Source: JACTOJ01 sp032335695 (GTDB lineage: Bacteria > Bacillota > Clostridia > Clostridiales > Clostridiaceae). From it: 64,000 bases of DNA. Within the stretch, counting starts at the first letter, position 1, and every line of letters starts with the position of its first letter. Both the position numbers and the translations under genes were made by a program. The stretch is from positions 1-64,000 of the forward strand of contig NZ_JACTOJ010000008.1 of the NCBI RefSeq assembly GCF_032335695.1, given 5' to 3'. Below the pieces are notes generated by a model, which saw only the letters and a program-made list of their open reading frames with translations, was not told the DNA's origin and ran no database searches. Positions 35,365 to 44,371 of this stretch are shown one piece after another.

Positions 35365-36228
35365 CTACTTTATTGCTTTCAATGGTGGATAATATTTTTC
35401 AATACTTTGCTCACCATTTTGATTCGTTTTTAATGTAACCATACTACTTCCAAGCCCCATATCATAGATTAAGTAATCATCAACTTTTTTCTTAGCTTCT
35501 TTATTTCTATCTAATTCAAATATAAATGCTTCTGTGCAAAGGTAAAAATATGGCATACCATTTTTGTTACTTTTCCAACCATCTTCCTCTCTAGCATCTT
35601 CTATTCCCCACCATAGCAAACTATAGTAATAAGGGAAATAACCATCTTTAGTATAATCAAAATCATCTTTAAGATTTTTAAGTGCTGTAACTCTATTTAT
35701 TCCAATAAGTGAACAGAAATTGTCAAAGGATATATTGTCTATATACTTACAGCATTCTATAAGCTTATTGTTTAAAGAAATAAATAATCCTTTAATATGC
35801 TCTATACTTTCATCACACATATCAATCTGTTCCTGAAGATACATTAAATCCTCATATTCTTCTTTTGTTATTTGGTCTTCATTTAGTATCTCATCTCCTG
35901 ATAGCTCTAAATTTTTTCTTATAGAAATAAGATTTTTATTATGTATTTCTGTCCACTCATATTTTAGCTTTTTCCATGATTTAAGTTCATCATTAAGAAA
36001 ACAATAGGCTCTTTTAATCCACGCTATATTATTCTGTGCTTCTACTTCAGAATTTATTTTGTTATAAATAGCATAATAAGCTGTCATATAATCTGGATTT
36101 AATTTTTTAAGAATCTCTCTTTCTGATTTAGTTAAATTTTTATACGAAAATATAATTTTAGCAAAAAGGTTATTCTTTATGTTATTTTTAGTTTTTTCTG
36201 AAATTATTAACTTTATATTGTTATACAT
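35365..36228 (-). CDS. Helical protein of unknown function
   Basis: The 287-residue protein is largely helical, with NLTKSEREILKKLNPDYMTAYYA early, acidic YEDLMYLQEQIDMCDESIEHI in the middle, and PYYYSLLWWGIEDAREEDGW late. RBS GGAGGAG. It ends just before the ParB-methyltransferase gene and its hairpin. Not recognised; possibly a phage regulator or anti-defence factor by position only. Confidence 0.45.
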   Translation of the reverse strand: MYNNIKLIISEKTKNNIKNNLFAKIIFSYKNLTKSEREILKKLNPDYMTAYYAIYNKINSEVEAQNNIAWIKRAYCFLNDELKSWKKLKYEWTEIHNKNLISIRKNLELSGDEILNEDQITKEEYEDLMYLQEQIDMCDESIEHIKGLFISLNNKLIECCKYIDNISFDNFCSLIGINRVTALKNLKDDFDYTKDGYFPYYYSLLWWGIEDAREEDGWKSNKNGMPYFYLCTEAFIFELDRNKEAKKKVDDYLIYDMGLGSSMVTLKTNQNGEQSIEKYYPPLKAIK

Positions 36229-36255
36229 TACGTGACTCCTCCTTAATTTTAGGCA

Positions 36256-36291
36256 TAAAAAAACTGCCTACTCATATTTGAATAGACAGTT
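36256..36291 (-). terminator. Rho-independent terminator
   Basis: ACTGTCTATTC ATAT-type loop GAGTAGGCAGT, followed by TTTTTTT on the minus strand. It ends the hairpin-rich stretch just upstream of the 287-codon gene. Confidence 0.8.
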
Positions 36292-36475
36292 GTAATTTAT
36301 TACTAATATTTTTGCTTTTTTCACTCAATGTCAGCTTCGCTGACGTTGAGGAGTATGATAATAAAATTATTTTCTATTAAATAAAATATCACAAGAAAAG
36401 ACTCCCCTATAAGAGAAGTCTTTTCACCAAACATAACATACCTTTAAAGATATGGCTAGGTGCGCTAAGGCACAT
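36256..36475 (-). ncRNA. Candidate structured RNA with four consecutive hairpins
   Basis: Read on the minus strand between the PemK-like gene and the 287-codon gene, the segment folds into GTGC/GCAC, CATATCTTTAAAGGTATG, a 9-bp GAAAAGACT/AGTCTTTTC stem, a 12-bp CTCAACGTCAGC/GCTGACATTGAG stem, and finally an ACTGTCTATTC stem followed by seven T (36256-36290). It contains no ORF. It may be a small RNA or a long leader ending in a terminator. Confidence 0.45.
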
Positions 36476-36514
36476 CAATATTATCTATATATAGGATACC
36501 ACATTATATATATA

Positions 36515-37183
36515 TTATTCAAGTGTTTTTTTATTTTTTTCGTACTCATTTATTTTCTCTAAAAGTTTTTCATTTTCATTTTTTAAATCGAAGTTCTCTT
36601 TTAATAGCCGCTTCATTTTTTTATCTATATTTTGGAAATAAAGTTCAATTAATTTTTCATTTATTTCTTTAAATTTAGTTGCAGAAAGTCTTCCTTTTAT
36701 ATCCCCTTCAATTCTCCATTTATCTATAATCCTAATTTTATCTAGTTGAATACCTGTTGGTTCTTGAAATCCATCCGATCGTTCTCCTTTAATAATATAT
36801 TCATTTTTAACTTTATATCTACCAGTTGAACAAGGTATACCTAATATCCAATTAAATCCATTAGCAAATACAATAAACGGATGTTTATATGATGCTTCAA
36901 ATCCATAATTAGAAGCCCCAAGGTTTACAAAAACTATATCTCTCTGATTATATCTAAAAGGTTTTGTACTCTTGTCAAAAGATTTTTTTCTTGACTTTTC
37001 CCATTTACCAACATCTATAAAAATTGAAGCAACCTCATAAGAGTTTAACGTTTCTAAATACTCCATATATTTCTTTATAAACGGGTACATATTCGATCTA
37101 ATCATTATATTGGTTTTACAATCAACAGTTTTTTGATTAACATCATCTGCAATTATATTTAAATCATCATATTTTACTTCCAT
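36515..37183 (-). CDS. PemK/MazF-like toxin-fold protein with coiled-coil tail
   Basis: Residues about 75-175 have the PemK/MazF barrel: RYNQRDIVFVNLGASNYGFE (start of the SH3-like barrel), KHPFIVFANGFNWILGIPCS and GFQEPTGIQLDKIRIIDKWR. The N-terminal 70 residues are helical and the last 45 are a Lys/Glu coiled coil. Classical MazF is about 110 residues, so this is an extended form. No adjacent antitoxin gene is obvious; the N-terminal helices might serve in cis. RBS GGGGGGA. Confidence 0.7.
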   Translation of the reverse strand: MEVKYDDLNIIADDVNQKTVDCKTNIMIRSNMYPFIKKYMEYLETLNSYEVASIFIDVGKWEKSRKKSFDKSTKPFRYNQRDIVFVNLGASNYGFEASYKHPFIVFANGFNWILGIPCSTGRYKVKNEYIIKGERSDGFQEPTGIQLDKIRIIDKWRIEGDIKGRLSATKFKEINEKLIELYFQNIDKKMKRLLKENFDLKNENEKLLEKINEYEKNKKTLE

Positions 37184-37337
37184 CTAATCCCCCCCACGTA
37201 AAAATGTCACACATTTCAACATATTATATCATAAAATTGGGAATAATAATATATTTTACGGGAGGATATTCTATCTTTAATATAATATATGCAACAAATT
37301 TAATAAATGTTACTTACTTGTGGGACTTACCACCATC

Positions 37338-37409
37338 CTTTGCAGTTTGTTCAGCCTTGAGGGCTTCTCAAATTGCAAAGCCTACGCCCGTCCCCCAAAC
37401 CCCCTGACG
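37338..37409. other. GC-rich hairpin and G-runs: candidate origin or transfer site
   Basis: Within the gene-free gap 37184-37542, CTTTGCA...TGCAAAG (37338-37380) closes a long imperfect stem that also pairs TTTG/CAAA and AGCC/GGCT. Next to it the minus strand reads GTCAGGGGGTTTGGGGGACGGG (37387-37409). In the AT-rich surroundings this is exceptional. Such layouts occur at replication or transfer origins, but no relaxase is encoded nearby, so the role is open. The rest of the gap is AT-rich without ORFs of note. Confidence 0.4.
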
Positions 37410-37542
37410 TATAATACTTTATTATTTTTTATTCTAATATTATTCAGCACTATTTTACAATAATATACTTAATATCCTTAGAACCCCTACTATTATGTAT
37501 AAATATATATACTGATTATGGGGGAGTCTAAAACCATATAAA

Positions 37543-39738
37543 TTAAATATACCAATAATTAACTTGATTACTACCTTTACCTTCTCTTTTAACTTTTATA
37601 TTACGATTTTTCTTAATATCTTTTACTACTTGATTTGAACTTACTTTTTCCCAATACTTATTACTCATTTCAAATTTAGCTTTTATATCCTTAATGCTTA
37701 TTTTACTGCCTGTCCATTCGCTTTTGACCCATTTCACAAATGCTTGTATTTTATTATCATTGCCATCAGCATTTTGCCTTCCAAGAATTTTTTCTTCATT
37801 GAATTCCTCTGGTACACTATAAATACTATTCATTTTGCACTTTTTAAATCTTTGGACTATGAGGTCTAATATTTTACCATCAGGCTTAAATATATAAATA
37901 TCAACCGCATTATCAGCAGAAAAATCTCTTACACATGTTCTAAATACTTCTTGCTCAAATTCAACAGCCATTTTACGCCACATATAAATATTGGCTTCAT
38001 CATATTTTCTAAAATATCCATTCTCATTCTCAAGCACCTCTGCAGTTCTTGCAGCTTTATCTTCTTGTGGCTCAAACAACTTTTCATACTTAGCATTTCT
38101 ACTTAAACATTGTGCTAAATATTCATCTGAAGGAGCCTTATTCCAACCTATTTGAACCATATTTTTAGCATCTTTAAATTCATTGCTTCCCTTTGTATCT
38201 CCAAAATGAGGAATAACTTGTTTTTCTTCATCTTTATCAATAAATATAAGACTGTCTTTATTTTTTAAATGCTTTGAAATAACTTTTACATTAGCCTTAT
38301 AACTTACAACATAGGTTTTTTCATTGAATTTATTATTTATCCACTCAGCAACAGCTTTATTTTTCCAATAATGCTTTTTTAAATCTAAAGCACTTCTGCT
38401 CATATTCATCATTTTATCTCTAAAAATATGAAATTTGACATTCTCATAGTTTTTATAATCAGCAATATTTAAAAATTGAAATCTCTCATCATCATAATCT
38501 GGATCTAATTCTGCTGTAGCATCAAATATATATGTTTTAAACCCAGTATAATTGAAATTCTTAATCCCCAATGTTTTAAAATAAGGTATATCTGCGTTGC
38601 ACCATAATGCCCCCTGCGTAAACATTTTTTCAATTGCATTCAAAAGGTCAATGTTTTTATAACCAATAAGATTTTCCCATTTTTCATTGAATTCCTCAGT
38701 AAATACTTTTTCTTTAGTTCCGCAGTAAATACAATTTCTATAATCAGTCATTGTATTTCTCAGACTTAAGACTTCATTTTCATTATCTATCAATTCCTTT
38801 AATAAAAATTCCTTATCACTCTTTATTTCTGTGTCATCTGATTTTATTTCTTCAACAGTTTTCTTTAATGAAGAAAATAAATTTGTATCAATTTTATAGC
38901 TGTCAATTATTGATGGTTTTTCATCTATAATAACAATGTCTCTTTCTTGATTATTTCCTTCTTTATCAATCCAAGTTCTGTATTCATCAATTTTTTCCTG
39001 ATACTGTTTAAATCTAGCATTAGTTATAAGTAAAATTGGACTATACACTTGTCTTCTTTTCTGATAGCTCATTTTACAGTTATTATAATAAGGACATTCC
39101 ATAGGACTACACATACCATACTCATATTTTTCAGCAGCTTCATTTTTGCATATTTCATCTCTGAAAGAATTTTTATTCCATGCTTCAAGTATATATGTAT
39201 ATTTTGTTTTATACTTACCCTCATGATAATATTTCATGTCATTATAAATATCTTTTTCAAGCTGCCTCAAAACATCTATTTTATCAGTAACAATTATGAC
39301 TCCTTGCTTAGAAAACTTGCTTAATGCATCCATTTTAATATGTTTGCAAAGTGTGCTCAGAAAAGAGTAAATGTAGCTTGATTTTCCAAAGCCAGCTTTT
39401 GCAGGTATTATTGTTATTTTATCAGGATTTTTAACTTCTCCCATTATACTTACTGTTGCATCATAACTAAAATTTATTTGTCCTTCAGTAATTGGATTAT
39501 GTCTGGCATCAAATAGTCCTCTGAATTTATCTTTTACATCCTTAGCAAAGCCTTCTATATCATTATTCATGTGAACTATTTCATCAGGTTTTAATACTGA
39601 AACTTCAATTTTAGTTGTCCATTGAGTATATTCTCCAGCGTCAATATATGTTGTACCATCAGCAGAAGTTTTCTTTTTGTATTCACGTTTATATTCAAAA
39701 TCTTCAATTATAACTTTTTTGTTTTGCTCCCCATCCAT
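37543..39738 (-). CDS. SF2-type helicase with XPD/DinG-like Cys pattern
   Basis: Walker A is PAKAGFGKSS (112-121) and motif II is DIVIIDEKP (267-275). Between them Cys197, Cys210, Cys215 and Cys221 sit exactly where XPD/DinG helicases insert a [4Fe-4S] domain. A late GSNEFKDAKNMVQIGWNKAP and YLAQCLSRN resemble motifs V-VI. The last 90 residues look like a winged helix (KISIKDIKAKFEMSNKYWEKVSS). Probably the replicative or recombination helicase of the element. It lies next to the two-barrel RNA polymerase and could act with it. RBS TGGAGGA. Confidence 0.75.
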   Translation of the reverse strand: MDGEQNKKVIIEDFEYKREYKKKTSADGTTYIDAGEYTQWTTKIEVSVLKPDEIVHMNNDIEGFAKDVKDKFRGLFDARHNPITEGQINFSYDATVSIMGEVKNPDKITIIPAKAGFGKSSYIYSFLSTLCKHIKMDALSKFSKQGVIIVTDKIDVLRQLEKDIYNDMKYYHEGKYKTKYTYILEAWNKNSFRDEICKNEAAEKYEYGMCSPMECPYYNNCKMSYQKRRQVYSPILLITNARFKQYQEKIDEYRTWIDKEGNNQERDIVIIDEKPSIIDSYKIDTNLFSSLKKTVEEIKSDDTEIKSDKEFLLKELIDNENEVLSLRNTMTDYRNCIYCGTKEKVFTEEFNEKWENLIGYKNIDLLNAIEKMFTQGALWCNADIPYFKTLGIKNFNYTGFKTYIFDATAELDPDYDDERFQFLNIADYKNYENVKFHIFRDKMMNMSRSALDLKKHYWKNKAVAEWINNKFNEKTYVVSYKANVKVISKHLKNKDSLIFIDKDEEKQVIPHFGDTKGSNEFKDAKNMVQIGWNKAPSDEYLAQCLSRNAKYEKLFEPQEDKAARTAEVLENENGYFRKYDEANIYMWRKMAVEFEQEVFRTCVRDFSADNAVDIYIFKPDGKILDLIVQRFKKCKMNSIYSVPEEFNEEKILGRQNADGNDNKIQAFVKWVKSEWTGSKISIKDIKAKFEMSNKYWEKVSSNQVVKDIKKNRNIKVKREGKGSNQVNYWYI

Positions 39739-39753
39739 TATGATCCTCCAGTC

Positions 39754-39939
39754 TTAAATCAATTCTTTAAATTGATTATATTTAACCATAGTCTCACGCA
39801 GTTTTGGAGAATCCTTAAAGATAAAAATTTTTCTATTTAAATCTTTCAAGTCAGCCTTCTCATCTACTTTATGGAATCTGTTAAACATAAGCCAACCAGC
39901 CATTCTTTCCTGCGTAATTACAATTGTTTCATTATTCAT
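39754..39939 (-). CDS. DUF5659-like small protein
   Basis: From ATG 39939 behind AGGAGGTC the protein is 61 residues: QERMAGWLMFNRFHKVDEKAD, then DLNRKIFIFKDSPKLRETM. The pattern (an AGWLM.NGF-like helix, then a charged loop, then an IFIFKDS strand) resembles DUF5659 proteins of phages. It lies between the polymerase and helicase genes and is probably cotranscribed. A CCAGC/GCTGG hairpin lies just upstream (40006-40019). Confidence 0.6.
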   Translation of the reverse strand: MNNETIVITQERMAGWLMFNRFHKVDEKADLKDLNRKIFIFKDSPKLRETMVKYNQFKELI

Positions 39940-40023
39940 ATTGTTCATGACCTCCTGTATCTTAGTGTGTAACAATACATTATAAGCTTGCATTGTCCAC
40001 CCTAAGCCAGCTTCGCTGGCTGT

Positions 40024-43000
40024 CTATCCCTTTACGTCTGCAATTACTTTTATTATAGTTTGAGAATCCTTTGCTGTAATAATTTCTTTTACTATAATAT
40101 CATGACCAATATATTTTCTTAAATCTATTCCTGAAGATAAAGTTTCTTTTTCCTTAATACTCATATTTCCGTCAATACCAATCCAATTATTTTCAGTAAC
40201 AAATAATTTATAAGGCTTTCCAAGCATCTCCTTTGAAACTTCTTCTGCTTTTCCTTTTTCAACTCCCATAATAGTAATCTTAAGGTCACAAATATCTGAA
40301 AGCTCCTCTCCTTCTTTTCTTAAATAATCTTTGGAAATACTCATATCCTTTTCCTCATCAAACTTTAATGGATACTCCCCATCAAAAACCTTGGTTTTAT
40401 AATATTCTCCAAGCCATTCAAAAACGTCTTCTTCTCCTTTATTAGCTTTAACCACATATATTTTTTCTTTATCTTCATGCATTTTAATATTTTGAAGAAT
40501 TCCTTCAGGAGCAACAATCCAGCAAAATGAGTAATTATCATTTTGATTATTATATTTTGAATTTATATAAGTCATACGTACAGCAGCTGTCGCAAGAAGT
40601 GATGGACAGTTACAAACAGCCTCTGCCGCTTTCTTTGTTTTCTCATACAAGACCTTGTATTTCTGGTCTACAATTTCACGTTCCCTTTTATATCTATCAT
40701 CATTGGAGTAAGGATTAATATGCGATTTTAATATAGCTAGTGTTCTATTTTCCTTTATAAAATCTGAATAAACCTTATCTAAGCCTTCAATAATATTCTG
40801 CACAACTTCGCCATCAAGCTCTGGATTCATTAAATAATTGTATATATTTTCAAAATGTTGTCCTCTTATTTTGGCATTCGTTTTTTCTCTCATAACCGTA
40901 TTTACATACTCTTTAAATTTCTGCATTCTTGCCGAAAAAAAATCTAGTGCTGACATTGTCGAGTAATCTTTATTAAATTCATTTCCATCCTTGAAATACA
41001 TAAACTGCGGTTTCTTTCTATACTTTAATTTAATAACCTTTGGAATAACAACCTGGTCAAATAATCCACTTTTACTAGCATCAATCATCTTACCTTGAAG
41101 GTCTTTCATAATTGCAATAGGCAGAGCATATTTGGGCAAGTTCTCTTCATTATTAGCCACATTTTCAATTGCAGTATTTATGTCAGTAATAACTCCTGTT
41201 CTATCTTCTGAATCTAAAATAAACTGAACGACACTTTCTTTATTCCATTCTTTACTTGGAGCTGTAGCCTTATCCTCATCATTTACCTGAACTAATGATG
41301 GAACAACAAAATCTTCAATAGTTACAACATCTTTATCTGGAAATCTATTATTAAAATGTACTTGCAATTTTTCATTTATAACTTCTAATAAATTCTTTCC
41401 ATAATTATCACTATCTTCTTTGCTTACTATGAAATTATAGTGTTGCATAAATTCTATATGTGTTTCTTTAAAATTAATATCTGTAGATAAAACTAGAACT
41501 TCATCGCCATCTTTATCATTTCCTGAAAGCCTATCTGGTTCAGTTCCAAGTGGCATCTGAATTATATTGTCCATATGTTTGATAAACTCTGAATCTTCAC
41601 CAGTATAATCAACAAAATCAGCCTTTGTTATTTCCGAATAACTCATTATAGGATTCCTTGCCAGCAAATTTCTTCCCATGATTTGTCCGCCACAATAAAA
41701 TTGTCTTTTACCAAGGAAGCCTGAATACTTCCACAGCTCTCTATTATCAGCACCTGCATATCTTAAAAAAGCAAGAATATCTTGTGTAACATAAAGATAT
41801 TTTCCTTTTACATAAAATCTGCCCATACACATATCATCAATTTTTTTATTAATAACATCTTTAATAGTCTGAATAACCTTTCTATCAAAGACCATTTTTT
41901 TATTTAAACGAAGAGCATGAATAGCATCAGCACATTGTCTTGCAAGGTTACTTTCAGCATTTTCTTTTTGGATTAAATTTAAAAAGGCTTCAATATATTT
42001 TATATCTTCCCACTCAATTTCATCTTTTCTATAAATACTTAAAACCTTATGAATCATATTGCCTTGGATATTTCCTAATGCAAGCATGTCCAGTTTTCTT
42101 ACATCTAAAGCAAGCCATAGCTGATACGTAGCACGTCTAAATTCCTCTTCTACTGGCTTTGCAAAATTAGAAATACCAATGACATCATAACCATATTTAA
42201 TTAGTAAATCTTTATATTCATCAATGCTTTTAAACATCCATTCTTTCTTTTCAGAGCCATCATCCTTAACACCTATTACATTTAACTTAGCCTTAAAAGT
42301 TGACTCTGTTGTAAGAATGTCAATCTCACTAACCTTATGTTCCTGTCCCCACATATCCATAATGTACTCAATATTATGCATTTTGAAATATGAATGAAAA
42401 TCTACCACTGGAAAAAATCCTTTAACTGCTGGAATCCTTAACTGATATCCTGTAATGGCATAATTAACTTCAAGAAACTTCTTAAATTTATCACCAAGCT
42501 CCTTTGAAATAATACCCATACCATCAAATACAACTTCCTTACATTCATGATTTTCTTCAGTTACAAGCTGTAATCCTGTAGACCATTCTATAATAGGTAT
42601 TTCTGTTGTTTCTTCTTCAGCAAATTCTTCTGTCTGTTCCTCAATATATAGAGCAAAATACTTTCCACTCTTATCAACATAAATCCTAGCTTTAGGAGTT
42701 CCTAATTCTTCAACTTTAACTTTTCTGCCTTCATTCTTCCACTGATTTACAGTTTTGTATGTTGATTTTTGACGATTTTCTTTTGTTACTTTTTCTAATT
42801 TACACTCATTAGAATTAATGCTTTCTTTTACTTCCTTTATGACCTTATTATAATTATCCTGCTCATCAATCCACTGCTGTAATTCTTCAAACTTCTTTTC
42901 TTCTTCTGGCGTACGAGTATACGGTTTTATCATATTTACAGTTTCATAAACAGGAACTTCACAATCAGGAATAATGCAAATGCCCAGCTTTTTCATATCT

Positions 43001-43524
43001 GTAGGAACTAAATAAACATCCGTTGTAGTTAACGCATTTCTAGTAAGATTCTTTGAAATTGTACATTTGAAAGGTTCTTTCCCTAGAGAAATGTATTCTT
43101 TAAGTTTTTCATAGTAGTCTTCATAAACAAATATCTGCCTGCATTCTTTATTTTGTGAACCTGAAAGCACATTATCTAAAAATACGAAATGTCCCAATGG
43201 TTTAGTATTAATATAGAAACCTTCATTTAAAAGCCTTTGAAGTTTTTCATTGGTTTCTTTTTTTCTGCTTCTGCCTGTTTCCACAGTAATTATTGGAGCA
43301 AAATTTTTCTTTACCCTCATCTCATTACCATTATCATCAGCTTTATATTCAATAGCGTCATCATAATTACGCTCTCTTATTTTCTCATTTAAAATATATA
43401 GCATTAATGTTTCACTGGTATTTATAGCTTCTTCTTCTGAAAAGTTAACCATAAGCTTTCCATCATTTTCATAAATATCATCAAGTTTATACTGCCATAT
43501 GTGATATTGTCGTTTTGAAATCAT
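40024..43524 (-). CDS. Two-barrel RNA polymerase of the YonO / QDE-1-like superfamily
   Basis: Two blocks identify the double-psi beta-barrel polymerase core. Residues 333-377 read DGMGIISKELGDKF, then YQLRIPAVKGFFPVVDF, parallel to the DG-x-G-x-(I/M)-S and (F/Y)Q-(I/L)-R...KG blocks of eukaryotic RNA-silencing polymerases. Residues 617-675 read GRNLLARNPIMS, then PDRLSGNDKDGDEV, with the metal-binding Asp-x-Asp-Gly-Asp at 670-674. Phage SPbeta YonO shares this motif and is a DNA-dependent RNA polymerase. The long N- and C-terminal regions are not recognised. RBS GGGGG. Template (DNA or RNA) cannot be told from sequence. Confidence 0.82.
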   Translation of the reverse strand: MISKRQYHIWQYKLDDIYENDGKLMVNFSEEEAINTSETLMLYILNEKIRERNYDDAIEYKADDNGNEMRVKKNFAPIITVETGRSRKKETNEKLQRLLNEGFYINTKPLGHFVFLDNVLSGSQNKECRQIFVYEDYYEKLKEYISLGKEPFKCTISKNLTRNALTTTDVYLVPTDMKKLGICIIPDCEVPVYETVNMIKPYTRTPEEEKKFEELQQWIDEQDNYNKVIKEVKESINSNECKLEKVTKENRQKSTYKTVNQWKNEGRKVKVEELGTPKARIYVDKSGKYFALYIEEQTEEFAEEETTEIPIIEWSTGLQLVTEENHECKEVVFDGMGIISKELGDKFKKFLEVNYAITGYQLRIPAVKGFFPVVDFHSYFKMHNIEYIMDMWGQEHKVSEIDILTTESTFKAKLNVIGVKDDGSEKKEWMFKSIDEYKDLLIKYGYDVIGISNFAKPVEEEFRRATYQLWLALDVRKLDMLALGNIQGNMIHKVLSIYRKDEIEWEDIKYIEAFLNLIQKENAESNLARQCADAIHALRLNKKMVFDRKVIQTIKDVINKKIDDMCMGRFYVKGKYLYVTQDILAFLRYAGADNRELWKYSGFLGKRQFYCGGQIMGRNLLARNPIMSYSEITKADFVDYTGEDSEFIKHMDNIIQMPLGTEPDRLSGNDKDGDEVLVLSTDINFKETHIEFMQHYNFIVSKEDSDNYGKNLLEVINEKLQVHFNNRFPDKDVVTIEDFVVPSLVQVNDEDKATAPSKEWNKESVVQFILDSEDRTGVITDINTAIENVANNEENLPKYALPIAIMKDLQGKMIDASKSGLFDQVVIPKVIKLKYRKKPQFMYFKDGNEFNKDYSTMSALDFFSARMQKFKEYVNTVMREKTNAKIRGQHFENIYNYLMNPELDGEVVQNIIEGLDKVYSDFIKENRTLAILKSHINPYSNDDRYKREREIVDQKYKVLYEKTKKAAEAVCNCPSLLATAAVRMTYINSKYNNQNDNYSFCWIVAPEGILQNIKMHEDKEKIYVVKANKGEEDVFEWLGEYYKTKVFDGEYPLKFDEEKDMSISKDYLRKEGEELSDICDLKITIMGVEKGKAEEVSKEMLGKPYKLFVTENNWIGIDGNMSIKEKETLSSGIDLRKYIGHDIIVKEIITAKDSQTIIKVIADVKG

Positions 43525-43786
43525 ATACTTGTACCCCCATCCTGTTGTATATCTATATAAAAATTGTTTTTTCTAAAATTTCGCAATAATTAAATTATAC
43601 TCCTTGATGCTTTCTATTTAAATATTTTTAGACAAAATAAAACACCAAATACTGCTGTATCTGACGCTAAAACTTACTATATATATTTGCATCTTATTAA
43701 AATTATTATATATTATGTTATAATATGGTTGTTGATGTTTTTTACTACAGTAAGGGTACATTCTAATAATAAGGAGGTTTTTTTAA

Positions 43787-44047
43787 ATGGCTTTATACAA
43801 AAAATCAGACATGGTCTATGATGACTATTCATGGACAGCCTATGAAAATGATGATCCTAAAGTTTCTGGTGAGCCAGATAGTACATTATTTAATAGACAT
43901 GAAGGATATGAAGTATTATATATGATTAATAAAATAGCTTCTTCAACATCTAATGGCAAAAAAATCGAAAAATTAATTCATGATGAATTGCCATCAAATA
44001 TTAGAAAACAATCATCTGTAAAAGATTGGATTGAAGATAACTTATAG
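43787..44047 (+). CDS. Small acidic protein, plus strand
   Basis: This 86-codon ORF has a strong AAGGAGG site and its own upstream region, divergent from the polymerase gene. It contains YDDYSWTAYENDDPKVSGEP, NRHEGYEVLYMINKIASS, and an acidic tail. The tight acidic Tyr-rich profile would suit a DNA-mimic or small regulator, but nothing proves it. Its transcription converges on the YdbC gene at a shared terminator. Confidence 0.6.
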   Translation: MALYKKSDMVYDDYSWTAYENDDPKVSGEPDSTLFNRHEGYEVLYMINKIASSTSNGKKIEKLIHDELPSNIRKQSSVKDWIEDNL

Positions 44048-44102
44048 CAATTAGTAGAAAAACGCACCTTTACTCTAAAAAAATATTAATCTTTATAAAT
44101 GC

Positions 44103-44141
44103 AAAAACACTAGATGCCTCTTGAAAGTACCTAGTGTTTTT
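44103..44141. terminator. Bidirectional terminator
   Basis: AAAAACACTAG (44103-44113) pairs with CTAGTGTTTTT (44131-44141), giving T runs in both directions between the convergent 86-codon and YdbC-like genes. Confidence 0.85.
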
Positions 44142-44145
44142 ACAT

Positions 44146-44367
44146 TTATAAATCCATCTCATCAAGTATTTCTTTAAGCTTTTTCAATTCTTCTGCTGTT
44201 AAAGTAATACCTTTACCCATTTTCTTATGTTCAGAATCCCAATCTCTTAAATCATATTTAGGCTCTTTATCATTCCAAGAAATTAGATTCAATTCTTTCT
44301 TCCAGCCTTTTGGTGATTCTGAAAGAGTTCCTGTAGTTTCTTTAATTTCAAATTTAATGTCTGGCAT
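44146..44367 (-). CDS. YdbC/PC4-like single-stranded DNA-binding protein
   Basis: The 73-residue protein has the PC4 layout: IKFEIKETTGTLSESPKGWKK, LNLISWNDKEPKYDLRDWD, then KGITLTAEELKKLKEIL. YdbC-type bacterial PC4 proteins are dimers that bind ssDNA or RNA. Its AGGAGGC site is inside the end of the methyltransferase gene, 4 nt apart, so it is the third gene of the helicase-methyltransferase operon. It is a plausible nucleic-acid sensor or accessory subunit there. Confidence 0.8.
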   Translation of the reverse strand: MPDIKFEIKETTGTLSESPKGWKKELNLISWNDKEPKYDLRDWDSEHKKMGKGITLTAEELKKLKEILDEMDL

Positions 44368-44371
44368 TTCA

